Source: Stereocaulon alpinum
Taxonomy: Eukaryota > Ascomycota > Lecanoromycetes > Lecanorales > Stereocaulaceae
Direction: 5' to 3'
Length of the DNA stretch: 64,000 nucleotides
NCBI GenBank assembly: GCA_018257865.1
Contig: JAEUBA010000015.1
Location: 124,001-188,000, forward strand
The notes beneath the pieces were generated by a model. The model saw nothing but the letters and a program-made list of their open reading frames with translations. It did no database searches and was not told the DNA's origin. The stretch's first letter is position 1, and every line of letters begins with the position of its first letter. Shown piece by piece: positions 42,701 through 52,353 of this stretch. The position numbers were made by a program, and so were the translations under genes.

Positions 42701-45215
42701 GATGAATGCAGGGGCGCCTTCTCGATCATTAAGAAGGAAGTCACGGGCAGTGACATGAATTAGCGATACCTTGCTAAAGTCCATGGATATGAAATGGCCA
42801 CATATCTGAACGATGGTATCCTGCAGCCGAACGAACCCAGTAAATTCTGGTTCCAATGCAACTTGGAGTTCTGCAACACTGAGTGGTCTCCAACAGCATG
42901 CAGCCCAAGTCAAGATTCTTTTCGCGATCAGCTGATGTCGGGTCGATTGGCTCTCAACCTTTTCTAGCATGCAACTGTATAGGTGCTCCATCCCTTCTGG
43001 CACATCCGTTAGTGCCTTGCGAATGTCATCTTGTGTATGCCAGTTATCGTGCAATGTCTCGAGGGCCAATCTCACCCAAAGAAAAGAGCCTGCAGCTTTA
43101 GCCAAGACTTGATCTATGATATCTTGCCGGATGCGCTGTTCGCCATCAGGGAGAGCATCTCGTACAGCGTTATGCACATACGTCCGGATATCATCCCCAG
43201 TATCGTCTTGTGAAAGTGGGAAATGGGAAATGGATGCGCCAGGTATTGCGGACGGTGTCTTCATTGGCCGACTTGTGACGAAGATTTTGATCGGAGTAAG
43301 GGACTGGATCCCCAACAGACTGTTGATTAGCGTTGACGGCATATCTGCCTCGTCGACAGCGTCTAGGATCCAGAACAGAGGTTTGAGCCTCATCTTAAAA
43401 ATGATACCCTCAAATATCTTCTCCCAAATAATGCTGAAGGGTTGGTCCTGCGAGTTGAATGATATGCCAGTCTCTTCGTGTAATGCGAACAGCTGCTTTC
43501 GGAACACGTCATTGGTATGTGCGAGCTGAGATGCGATCGATCGAAGACAGTATCCTGCTGTCCGTTTGTTTTGATGACCAGAAGAGAAGAAATGATACTG
43601 GCAACCCTCGGCGACGGCCATACTAGGAATGTGATTAGCAATGTAACTGGCAAGTATTGTCTTTCCCATAGCAGGGAGACCTGTGAGCCAGAACATCTTC
43701 GGTCTCTGAGGCGTCTCGTGCTTTTCAAGCCACTCAACAAAAGGCTGTTTCTTCGTGACCCATTGACAGGTCCCGCTCATGACTTTGCTAGAAAGCGCTC
43801 TGAGCTCGTCTTCAGCACGCTCTCGTACACCGAGTATAGCTTCTGTCCTCTTGACCTTATCGACATCGCTGGTCGTTCGCTGATTGGTAAGCGTCGGCCT
43901 TGGAGGACGTAATTGAGATATGTTCGAAGCCCACATCTTCAGTATGTTCTTCACACTTATGTAATTTCCGTCTTGCGGACTCTTGTACTTGCAAATTGTA
44001 TGATGGTCTGCATTGAGAGACTTCGACGTCTCGTGAGGATACCCTAGGACACCAGAATCCTTTTCGACGATGAAAGTCTTCGACACCCCCACGTTCGTTT
44101 TCAGAGCCTCAAAGAACGATACCAGGGCAAGATCCGTACAGACAGTACGGAACTGTTCGTTAATGTCTTGTAGGATCCTAGAATGTGTGTCGAGATCCGC
44201 AACATAGGCCTTGGGAGGGGCGCCAAGTGGAGCGGTGGAGAGGATGTTGTTGAGCATTCTGGCGTATTGTGCTCCTCTGTGTGGTGTCGCCAGAAACACG
44301 ATTCCATGTGTCCTTGAAACGACATCGGCATATTGGTCATCATTCCTTCCCAACACATATGCCTTTTTGACTACCAATCCACCCATAGAATGAGCAACAA
44401 AGACGATCGGTTGTCGGCCAATAGGTATACGGTCTTCTCCAAGCCCACCAGAGAAAGTGAGCATCTGGAATAGAAGGTCCTTAGCGAAATCGATGATGTT
44501 CAGATTCGTCCCGGCGCCCTTGAAGTCGGAATTGTAGCCAAACGTGAATATTCTATGGGACGATAATTCATCCTCTTCCGCGAGCCACAGAGGCCAGAAA
44601 TTATCGACGTCTCTATTCCAACACCAAGTCTTTTTGGCCGTGCCCCCCAGGCCATGAACAAATATAATATCTCCATTGGGGTCTTGATTGTCACAGACAA
44701 GGTGAAGCCCTAGAGGATCGGGGAGGTGGTTTCCTGTATGTAACTGCGATAAGGGTTCTGCGCCAGGGAAGGTAGAATTCGCGTCGGAGCCGCTGCGGTG
44801 TCGACTTGCTCGGTTTCTGATATGGAATGATCTGCCAAGACTATGGGAACCTTCTACAGGTGAGCCAAAAGGAGATGTGGTTCCACCAGGCTGTGGCCCT
44901 TTAGGAGAGGTCCTTTCAATATCAACAGGAGATGTCGATTGGACAGAGTGTGGTAGGGAGTGAGCCGGAGGAGATGTCGACTGGGGTGCAGATGGATTGG
45001 GAGGGGCGCCGGGAGAGTGACCCGGGGGTCCTTCGTAAGCGCGACGATTATCACGAGGATGCAGTCCAAACTTCCGCAGCTACGCTCATGCGAGCTTTGT
45101 CAATAATCATCATTCTATACGCAGGGAAATGTATTGTAAGTGGGCACTCACCATACTCATACTGGCACGCGAGACTGTTGGAGCCTGGGCTGTAGAAGTA
45201 CCCCGCTCCAGACAT
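39761..45215 (-). CDS. Alpha/beta-hydrolase-NACHT-WD40 STAND protein (fungal NLR-like)
   Basis: CDS is complement(join(39761..45030,45152..45215)), 5334 nt, 1777 residues. Exon 1 encodes MSGAGYFYSPGSNSLACQY; splicing gives QYEYGPPGHSPGAPP and a Pro/Ser-rich leader. The lipase-like domain (about 125-400) has FVHGLGG (HGLGG at 147-151), the nucleophile elbow VAHSMGG (Ser236) and ADHHTICKY near 365, where the catalytic His would sit. The NACHT domain has Walker A GLPAMGKT (472-479), Walker B LFWILDAVDEAD (573-584) and FVTSRP (605-610). A helical region leads to WD40-like repeats from about 1010, for example SVLRLNRYRTILATAGTDSY. Fungal STAND proteins of this layout act in non-self recognition and regulated cell death; here that is inferred from architecture. 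The hydrolase would be the effector, the WD40 part the sensor. Confidence 0.9.
40195..40505 (-). repeat. Imperfect Ser/Arg-rich repeat within the NLR-like protein
   Basis: Roughly five units of about 21-28 residues recur, marked by DS, TIE/AIE and RADS/RAQS words (VERVDSVQS, RADSLTIERV, ADSGWSPGTDSVAIEG, RAQSASLDEA, ASTERANTDN). They sit between WD40-like segments near the C-terminus. The units have diverged, unlike the near-identical WD repeats of some incompatibility proteins. Confidence 0.5.
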
Positions 45216-45580
45216 TTGTTGCAGAGCTACTCCAGTCAGAACCCAGTGTCTCTGCTTGTTCACAGTCTTGGGTCAATAGTCGAGTGCGATGGAAGTATCG
45301 TAGGCCATGATCCAAGATGAGAAACAAGTATTCGAGAACGAATCGAGATTTAGAAAGCTGGGCGAGGCTGCACCTTCTCTAATCGTCGATGCCTGCTTAC
45401 ACCTTCCTCGGAGTACCCCGCTAGCGGAGCCTCACTCTGCAGGGCTTATACCATTGCAGCCCTTGGCCATCTCGGCTACCATTATCTTTGTTCCAGGAAA
45501 TATATATGTTTATATCACTGTTGTCGGGTTTTGGCTACAGTCAATGTCCTTGGTTTTTCATCTCGTTTGGCAGTGTCAAC
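45216..45580. promoter_or_regulatory. Divergent promoter of NLR-like and kinase genes
   Basis: A 365-bp interval between the start of the NLR-like gene (45215, minus) and the fructosamine-kinase-family gene (45581, plus). It should hold both promoters. No specific motif was recognised. Confidence 0.45.
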
Positions 45581-47141
45581 ATGCTCGACGCCTTCTCAAT
45601 ATCTAAAAAGAACGTTACTGCCTATATCTCAGATATCAGTATTGGTGAAGCCCAGCACAAGAAGACTCCTTCGGAACCCATCCCCTTCACTTCGCTGGAT
45701 CAGACCTTCTCCGTTAACGAAAGTGTCATAGCTTGTGGGTGTGGCCTTTGATCTATATCTCAATGCTGTCGCTCACCAAGATTTACTGTCAGCCTTTCCA
45801 TTTCCAGGAACGAAGGTAGTCAAGGCAATCAATTATGGGAGGTCACTATGGGGAACGACCGCAAAGATCTTCGTTCAGCTACCCTCTAGAGGAATACAGA
45901 TTTATTTTCTAAAGGTCAGTCTGTCTTGCAAGACAACATGGGATTGATCATTGATACGAATTTCGTAGGCTATCACGCTTGGTGTCACGGGGCGGTACAT
46001 GTGCGAAGGTGAATACGAGTCTCTAAAAGCTATTCGCGATGTTTCTCATGATTTCGTGCCGGAGCCATACGCTTGGGGGAGATATGGTCACGTCGATCCA
46101 GCAACCTACTTCCTTCTTACAGAATTTCGAAACATTGGCGAGCAGGTACGTAAGAAGTCCTAGTTGGAACATTATGCTGGTCACTCCCTTCTCCCCCTGT
46201 GTTCTGGCTCTGTTTACATGTGCCGCGGATACTTACTTTTTCACCACTATGCTTGACCGACCGATTACTCTAATTACACTTTCCGATACTACCATCGAAC
46301 TAAAGGTTGAATAGCCTGCCGACCCTGCGAAGCTTGCAACCCAACTCGCAAATCTGCACCAAAAGTCTGTATCTCCTGAAGGCAAGTTCGGCTTTCACGT
46401 ACCGACCTGCCATGCCAAAGTTGCTCAAGCGGTGGACGTTTGGGAAGACTCCTGGTGTACTCTCTACGCTAGACATCTTCGCCACATATTGGAACTCGCA
46501 AAGCCGGTTTTCGACTGGCCAGAATTCGATGTTGTTTGCCGCCTCATCCTGGACACCGTCGTTCCTCGACTCCTTTTACCGTTGCAATCAGAAGGTCGGG
46601 TCCTCAAACCTTGCCTGCTGCACGGTGACTGCTGGGATGGTAATGATCCCATCAGCCAGGAAATTTGATGTACTAACGAAGTCCAGAAAACACGGCCTTA
46701 GATTCTGCTACTGGCCTACCATTCGTTTTCGACGCCTGCTCTTTCTACGGACACAACGAATACGACGTTGGCAACTGGCGAGCACCTAGGCACATCCTGA
46801 GCAGCAAAGGCTACATGAAAGACTACAAACGGAAATTTCCTGTTTCGCAGCCCGAAGAGGACTGGGATGCCCGCAATCTTCTCTACTCGCTAACTTTTAA
46901 CATTTGCCATACCCTATACATCCCTGGCCCGGCCCCACGACATATGGTTTATGACGACATGACGACTCTATGTAGGATGTTCTGCGCAGATGAGCTCAAG
47001 CGGGATCTGAAGAGTATTGGGAGTGTTGGCTCGGAAGAAGAGGGAGCTAGCCATGAAAACACGGATGCTGAAGAGAAAGAGGAAGAAGAGGAAAAGCAAA
47101 ATGAGGGACCAACAACCGCAAAGTTCCTGAGACTGAAGTAG
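45581..47141 (+). CDS. Fructosamine/ketosamine-3-kinase family protein
   Basis: CDS is join(45581..45734,45793..45914,45969..46145,46315..46639,46687..47141), 1233 nt, 410 residues. The family phosphorylates sugar residues on glycated proteins so that they fall off (protein repair) and has an aminoglycoside-kinase-like fold. Exon 2 gives FPGTKVVKAINYGRSLWGTT (nucleotide-lobe strand and turn). Exon 3 has YFLLTEFRNIGEQ (hinge). Exons 4-5 join as LLHGDCWDENTALDSATG, holding the catalytic HGD..W..N motif, then FVFDACSFYGHNEYDVGNW, where the metal-binding Asp sits in FDACSFYG. The start is ATG 45581 in AAC-ATG context. The exon 1/2 join gives ESVIASFPFPGTK; the nearer AG would create a stop. The C-terminus is a Glu/Lys-rich extension. 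Substrate in this fungus is unknown. Confidence 0.9.
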
Positions 47142-47366
47142 GATGTTGTCTTGCTATAATTATTTGATGTCGCCTTTTTGCCATTGAATTCAGAAGCTTA
47201 TCATAGGAAGCTGTATAAGAAAGAAATCCTTCTGGCGGACTCTTCCCACTTTATCAAGCGCAGAATCCTTTTAATAGTACACATTCATAGCATAAAGTTC
47301 AGCGATCCTACCCTGATAGTCCAACTAAATAGTAAAACTCGCCAACCTAGCCGTCCCTCACCATTC

Positions 47367-48275
47367 ATGGCCACCAAAACCCGCCAACCCCCACGCACCT
47401 TTCCCCCAGTCCGCGCCTGCATCTTCGACCTCGACGGCCTCCTAATAAACTCCGAAGACATTTACACCGACATCTACAACAACGTCCTCCACGCATACGG
47501 CCGACCCTCCTTACCATGGAGCATCAAAGCAAAGCTACAGAGCACAGGCCGTTCGGTACCCACCCACCCCTTTATCACCTCCTACTTCCCAATCCCAGCT
47601 AACGTCAAACACCAGGGTTTCCTCCAGCTCCTCGAGTGGGCCCAGCTCCCAATCTCCGGTGACGAATTCCTAGCCCAGATAACAGCCCAATACGACCTCT
47701 TCCGCCAATCCAAACCCCTCCCTGGCGTCCCTGAATTGCTCTCTACCCTCTTTACCAAAACCGACCCAAAGGTTCATGTCGCTATCGCTTCCTCTACCAC
47801 AGCTAGAGCATTCGGGTTCAAGACCTCCCACCTATCTTCCATAACCACGCATGTTCCGGAAGTATGTCGTGTCTTTGGCGACGACCCGGAAATGAGTGAT
47901 GCGAAGAAGAAACCTATGCCTGATATATTTCTGCTGGCTCTTGGGCGGATCAATAGATTTTTAGGGCCGGGGGAGAGGGAAGTGAAGGCTGAGGAGTGTC
48001 TGGTTTTTGAGGATAGTGTTGCGGGTGTTGAGGCGGGGAGGAGGGCTGGGATGAGGGTTGTTTGGTGCCCGCATGTGGGGTTGAGAGAGCTTTGGAGGGG
48101 GAGGGAGGAGTTTGTGTTGGAGGGGAGGAGTGCGGAGGTTGAGGAGGGAGATGGGGAGGTGGGAGGAGAGTTGGGAGAGGGGGAGAACAGGTTGTGGTCT
48201 AGCGATGGTTGGGCGGAGATGAGGATGTCTTTGGAGGGGTTTGACTATGGGCACTATGGTATACTCTTAGAATAG
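47367..48275 (+). CDS. HAD-superfamily phosphatase (beta-PGM/HDHD1-like)
   Basis: CDS is join(47367..47555,47616..48275), 849 nt, 282 residues. HAD phosphatases form a phospho-aspartate intermediate. Motif I is FDLDGLLINSED (nucleophile Asp21, acid/base Asp23). Motif II is VAIASST, motif III is the Lys in KKKPMPDIF, and motif IV is LVFEDSVAGVEAGRRAG. The cap domain lies between motifs I and II. The 60-nt intron (donor GTACCC, branch-like GCTAAC, acceptor CCAG) is a multiple of three without stops. Removing it joins KLQSTGRS to GFLQLLEWAQLP and deletes an out-of-place stretch (VPTHPFITSYFPIP). The start is the ATG giving MATKTRQPP; an upstream in-frame extension has no support. The C-terminus has a Glu/Gly-rich low-complexity insert. 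Substrate is not predictable; pseudouridine-5'-phosphate or small sugar phosphates are typical of relatives. Confidence 0.9.
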   Translation: MATKTRQPPRTFPPVRACIFDLDGLLINSEDIYTDIYNNVLHAYGRPSLPWSIKAKLQSTGRSVPTHPFITSYFPIPANVKHQGFLQLLEWAQLPISGDEFLAQITAQYDLFRQSKPLPGVPELLSTLFTKTDPKVHVAIASSTTARAFGFKTSHLSSITTHVPEVCRVFGDDPEMSDAKKKPMPDIFLLALGRINRFLGPGEREVKAEECLVFEDSVAGVEAGRRAGMRVVWCPHVGLRELWRGREEFVLEGRSAEVEEGDGEVGGELGEGENRLWSSDGWAEMRMSLEGFDYGHYGILLE

Positions 48276-48836
48276 CGTTGCATTCAATTACTATCCCTGC
48301 CGGATAGGCGTTTGATTGGTCCTCCCGGGCCTTGAGACGGTCATTGGCCCTTTCGCTCTTGGATACTTCGTGCGCGTAGGTGTCGGCGCACTTGGTCCTA
48401 ATGGTCCTTGACCAAAAGACTGCGCTTGTATCGAGACCATATTATGATATCCATCAGAACAACAAGGACTGGAACAGAGAAGATACTAGTTTGATTGCAA
48501 TGAGGTAAGGGGAACGTCTGCTGAGGGGTGGATAATGAGGGCGAGTCGGCCTTCTTTATACTGCGTTGTTCTCCTAGGTGCCACGACACTTCATTCCGAC
48601 TCTGGCAAATCTCTCGCCCTATACTCCCTGACTCCGACCAATCTCCGCTCGTATGCTTCCGTGATAACGGCTCATAAGTAACCCACAATGCGATGGAAAG
48701 TGCGAGCCTCAACACGCTGATCAGGGTCAAGCCTCCAGCGTACCATATGGATTTGCTCGTCAGCGAAGATCCCGAACCCAGGGCGCAGTCCAAGTTTCCC
48801 TTGTTGATACGAGAGTGCACCGAAGTTATCAGAGCC
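48276..48836. other. Convergent 3' intergenic region
   Basis: This lies between the HAD gene (plus) and the mL41 gene (minus). A minus-strand frame (48398-48850, 150 codons) begins inside the mL41 last exon in another frame and is treated as fortuitous, although it has two hydrophobic stretches. Confidence 0.4.
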
Positions 48837-49189
48837 TCAGTCAATCCCATTCTCTTGCTTCCAATTCTTCAAGTACGCTAGACCATTGACACCACTTATA
48901 CGACTTTTCAATGGCTTGAAGGTTTCCGTGACGAAGGGTGTAAGCTAAGAACCTGTTGTCAACTTGTGAACTCTGTGGAAGGAAACAGCACGTTACGCAC
49001 CTTGCAGTCTTTCAGCCCTTTGGGTGCAATGTAATTGCGGACTTTCCGCCATTCGATAATGTAGCCTCCGTGTTTCGTGTGACGACCCATGGCGCCCGAG
49101 CCCGTGCCTTTGTAAAAGCCATTACCGACTTGCTTTGTGATAATCGGTAGGCGGCGCAGCCTAGTACATAGAGCCGCTGTAGGTTTCAT
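48837..49189 (-). CDS. MRPL27: Mitochondrial large-subunit ribosomal protein mL41 (MRPL27)
   Basis: CDS is complement(join(48837..48944,49001..49189)), 297 nt, 98 residues. The protein is a structural component of the mitochondrial 54S/39S ribosomal subunit. Exon 1 has the family core: QVGNGFYKGTGSGAMGRHTK, then YIIEWRKVRNYIAPKGLKDC. Exon 2 begins LTPFVTETFKPLKSRISG, which restores the conserved LTPFVT motif, and ends GLAYLKNWKQENGID. The donor is AAG|GTGCGT and the acceptor is CTTAG|CTT. Reading through the donor would replace the conserved end with an unrelated tail, so the spliced form is clearly right. The N-terminal 20 residues are basic (ALCTRLRRLPIITK), fitting a mitochondrial import signal. 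It is head to head with UTP14. Confidence 0.93.
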
Positions 49190-49374
49190 GATGGATGTTC
49201 GCTTGCTGATTCAGGGAAGATGTATGATGACAATCTTGAAGGAAAACGAGCGGGAGAGCTCCGCACTACCAGCGAGAAATCCTCAGCCCTAACCCCAAGA
49301 AATCCACGAACACAGACTGCTCTGCAATTCTACCATAAGTCCACCCAAACTAATTGCGTCTTGTGCACGGTGAA
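49190..49374. promoter_or_regulatory. Bidirectional promoter of MRPL27 and UTP14, with telobox-like motif
   Basis: Only 185 bp separate the two start codons, so the promoters must overlap. CCCTAACCCC at 49287-49296 resembles a telobox, a motif found in ribosome-related gene promoters in fungi. Coordinated expression of a mitochondrial ribosomal protein and a ribosome-biogenesis factor is inferred. Confidence 0.55.
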
Positions 49375-52353
49375 ATGCCTGGCAGGCGATCAACGACCAT
49401 ACCGTCTGCCAAAAAGACTAAGCCTCTAAAGCAGAAGGGCAAGCGCTCCCTCAATGCTCTTTCTATTGCAGAGCGACAGAATCCCGAACGCATAAAGATT
49501 CGACGCAGCCGTCTCGGACAAGCTGAAAAGGAATCTTCAAAGCGCAAGAGACAGGATGAGGATGAAGACGCCATCCTGGATGAAGGTCCCGAGCAGGTGA
49601 AGAGGCGGAAAGCTGGGAACCAGGATCGATATGGCAATGAGATCGAAGTAGGGAGTGATAGTAGTGGCAACGAATGGGTGGTGGGCCAGGTTGAAGACGA
49701 CGATGACAGCGATCTGGACAGTGATGAGGCGATGGGCGAAAGTGACGAGGAACGGTTCGAGGGTTTTTCATTCCGTGGAAGCTCGGCCACTAAGTCACGA
49801 AGCAGAGCCCGCACCAAAGTTTCAGAGACGGGTGACAGAGATGGTGACCAACATGAGATTGATCTACGAGAAGACGGGAATGAAGGTGGTTTTTCTGACG
49901 AAGAAAATGATGGTTTGGGGGATGGTGCAGTCGATTTGGCCGCTATGCTCGATGACAGTGGAGATGCCAGCGAAAATAGCGAATTTCAAACTCAAGGACC
50001 CGAAGACCCAGGTGAATCTAGAGACGGCGGTGTTGGGGCGGATGACGACAGCGATGTCATTGACGATGAGGATTCAGAGCAAGACAAGAGATCAATGATT
50101 TCATACTCGGGTGATGAAGATGAGCCAGAAGGACCAGCAAAGTTCGCTGCATTACAAGCTCTTGTGTCTACTATGAACAAGGAAGATCAGGATTCGATGA
50201 AAAACAGAGCCCCGGCTGATGCTCAGGAATCAATGACTCCATCAGAGTTCGGCACGAATCCAAAGCGAAAGTTCACAGCCGCAGATCTCTTGAACTCTAC
50301 TACTGAGCCAGGTACACGAAGATCACAAAAGCTTCTGGCTGACAATGACGCTAAGAGCTTCAGCAAACGCGCTGGGACAGCCAAGACGTTGGATGCCCCA
50401 CTCCCAAAGAGGCAGCAGGATCGTCTGGATCGAGCTGCTGCATACGAGCAGAGCAAAGAGACCTTGAAGCGTTGGATCGATACAGTAAAGCATAATAGAA
50501 GAGCTGAACATTTGTCTTTCCCTGTCAAAGACCCCAACACGGTCGCTGCGCAAGGAACTCAGCGTCTCCTTCCCACTTCCCACCCTAAGCCGTTAACAGA
50601 ACTTGAAGGTACCATACAGAACTTATTACAGGAAAGTGGTCTTGCAGCTCCAAACGGTGGTTCTGAAGAAGACAAGCTGCAGGCTTTCGAAGAGCTACGG
50701 ACGAATAAGATGCCCCTCGAGGAGGTCCAAGCGCGAAGAGCGGAGTTGCGGAAGGCTCGAGAGCTGTTGTTTCGAGAGGAAGTGCGCGCAAAGAGAATCA
50801 AGAAGATCAAAAGCAAGTCATATCGGAAAGTGCATCGAAAGGAGAGAGAGCGCACTGCACAACAGGAGAAGGATGCATTGACAGCCGCTGGTGTGGATGA
50901 CTCCGAGAGCGAGCAAGAACGCAAGGATAGACGCCGGGCAGAAGAGAGAATGGGAGCTCGGCACCGAGAAAGCAAATGGGCTAAAGGCGTCAAGCACAGC
51001 GGGAGGGCCAATTGGGATGAAGATGCCCGAGGCGGAGTGACGGAAATGGCAAGGAGAGGAGAGGAGTTGAGACGGAGAATAGAAGGCAAGCAGGTGGCTG
51101 CAGATGAGGATGGACTGACCTCATCCGAGTCTGATGGCGAAGAGGACATGGACGATGTAGAGCACAAAACTCATGATCGATTGCAACGGCTCTTTCCAAA
51201 GGCCGGTGAAGCTGATGCTGATGCTCAAGGTTCGAAGCTAGCATCTATGGACTTCATGAGAAAGGCTGAGGCTGCTCGTAGAGCTCGAAATGATGCGGAT
51301 GCGGAGAGCTTACGCAGAGATCTTGCGGGTGAGGAGACGCCCAGCGACGAGGAAGCATCGGAGGGTCCAGGAAGGCGATTGTTCGAGCCCTCGAAAAGCA
51401 AGCCTCCACCTTCCCAGACCCCTTCACGTGAACAGAAAAGCGAGTTCGAAGAGCGCCAAGACTCTGATGATGAAGATCGTGAAAGGCACGGCGCAGAAGA
51501 TGTGGAAATCATTGTGGATACCTCGAGTGCTAACGGCAGACGATTACCTGTAGCAAAGCCGTCAACAAGGGATAGGAAGAAGATCGCAGATTTACAAAGC
51601 AGTGGCGATCAATCTTTAGATGCAAGTGAAAATCCATGGCTGACAGGTAGCAAGAAAAGTTCCCATTGGAGCAAGAGACAAGCCAAGGATACTGATCGAG
51701 GTGCAACCATTTCAAATACTGTTGCGGTAGCCGATGCTCCACCTGTCATGATGGCAAAGCCTCGATCTGCTCTCAAGGGCGCGAGAGAGGCAGAGAAGAC
51801 TGGCCAAACCGCGGAGCTACCTAGAGCTGCAGCGTCAGCCGTTATGATCGATGGTGACGACGAAGATGACGATACTGAAAGATTGCCCTTCGTATTGCGC
51901 AATCAAGACCTTGTGCGCAAGGCTTTCGCAGGCGACGAGGTGGTGGCCGACTTTGACAAAGAGAAGCAACAAACAGTCGAAGACGAACAGGACAAGATTA
52001 TTGACAACACTTTGCCCGGTTGGGGCACCTGGACAGGGGCTGGAATCAGCAAGAAACAGGAAAAGCGCAACAAAGGGAAAGTCCTCGTCAAAGAGCCGGG
52101 CATTGCAAAGGAAAAGCGCCAAGATGCAAAACTCGATCGTGTTATAATCAACGAGAAACGTGTGAAGAAGAATGCCAAATACTTGGCGTCAAATCTGCCC
52201 CATCCATTCGAGACTAGACAGCAGTATGAGAGATCGCTGCGGCTTCCCGTTGGACCAGAGTGGACGACGAAGGAGACTTTCCAATCTGCCACGAAGCCTA
52301 GAATTTTGATGAAGCAGGGCGTCATTGCGCCTATGATAAAGCCCATGATATGA
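49375..52353 (+). CDS. UTP14: U3 snoRNP protein UTP14 (small-subunit processome)
   Basis: Intronless CDS of 992 residues. Utp14 is part of the nucleolar SSU processome for 18S rRNA maturation and activates the helicase Dhr1 in yeast. The N-terminus is basic (MPGRRSTTIPSAKKTKPLKQ) and is followed by long acidic Asp/Glu tracts (about 60-270), typical of the family. The conserved middle includes RQQDRLDRAAAYEQSKETLK (about 350), EHLSFPVKDPNTV, then LRKARELLFREEVRAKRIKK and IKSKSYRKVHRKERER (about 475-500). The C-terminal conserved block has ENPWLTGSKKS (about 760), TLPGWGTWTGAGI, VIINEKRVKKNAKYLASNLP and HPFETRQQYERSLRLPVGPE. The ATG at 49375 is used; 7 upstream in-frame codons lack ATG. Length fits the family. 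Confidence 0.95.
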   Translation: MPGRRSTTIPSAKKTKPLKQKGKRSLNALSIAERQNPERIKIRRSRLGQAEKESSKRKRQDEDEDAILDEGPEQVKRRKAGNQDRYGNEIEVGSDSSGNEWVVGQVEDDDDSDLDSDEAMGESDEERFEGFSFRGSSATKSRSRARTKVSETGDRDGDQHEIDLREDGNEGGFSDEENDGLGDGAVDLAAMLDDSGDASENSEFQTQGPEDPGESRDGGVGADDDSDVIDDEDSEQDKRSMISYSGDEDEPEGPAKFAALQALVSTMNKEDQDSMKNRAPADAQESMTPSEFGTNPKRKFTAADLLNSTTEPGTRRSQKLLADNDAKSFSKRAGTAKTLDAPLPKRQQDRLDRAAAYEQSKETLKRWIDTVKHNRRAEHLSFPVKDPNTVAAQGTQRLLPTSHPKPLTELEGTIQNLLQESGLAAPNGGSEEDKLQAFEELRTNKMPLEEVQARRAELRKARELLFREEVRAKRIKKIKSKSYRKVHRKERERTAQQEKDALTAAGVDDSESEQERKDRRRAEERMGARHRESKWAKGVKHSGRANWDEDARGGVTEMARRGEELRRRIEGKQVAADEDGLTSSESDGEEDMDDVEHKTHDRLQRLFPKAGEADADAQGSKLASMDFMRKAEAARRARNDADAESLRRDLAGEETPSDEEASEGPGRRLFEPSKSKPPPSQTPSREQKSEFEERQDSDDEDRERHGAEDVEIIVDTSSANGRRLPVAKPSTRDRKKIADLQSSGDQSLDASENPWLTGSKKSSHWSKRQAKDTDRGATISNTVAVADAPPVMMAKPRSALKGAREAEKTGQTAELPRAAASAVMIDGDDEDDDTERLPFVLRNQDLVRKAFAGDEVVADFDKEKQQTVEDEQDKIIDNTLPGWGTWTGAGISKKQEKRNKGKVLVKEPGIAKEKRQDAKLDRVIINEKRVKKNAKYLASNLPHPFETRQQYERSLRLPVGPEWTTKETFQSATKPRILMKQGVIAPMIKPMI

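Noticed and set aside
48398..48850. 150-codon minus-strand frame with two hydrophobic stretches
   Set aside because: Its ATG lies inside the last exon of the mL41 gene in another frame, and it has no recognisable family.
50559..51167. 202-codon Ser-rich minus-strand frame
   Set aside because: It is antisense to the charged middle of UTP14, which gives Ser-rich complements; no independent support.
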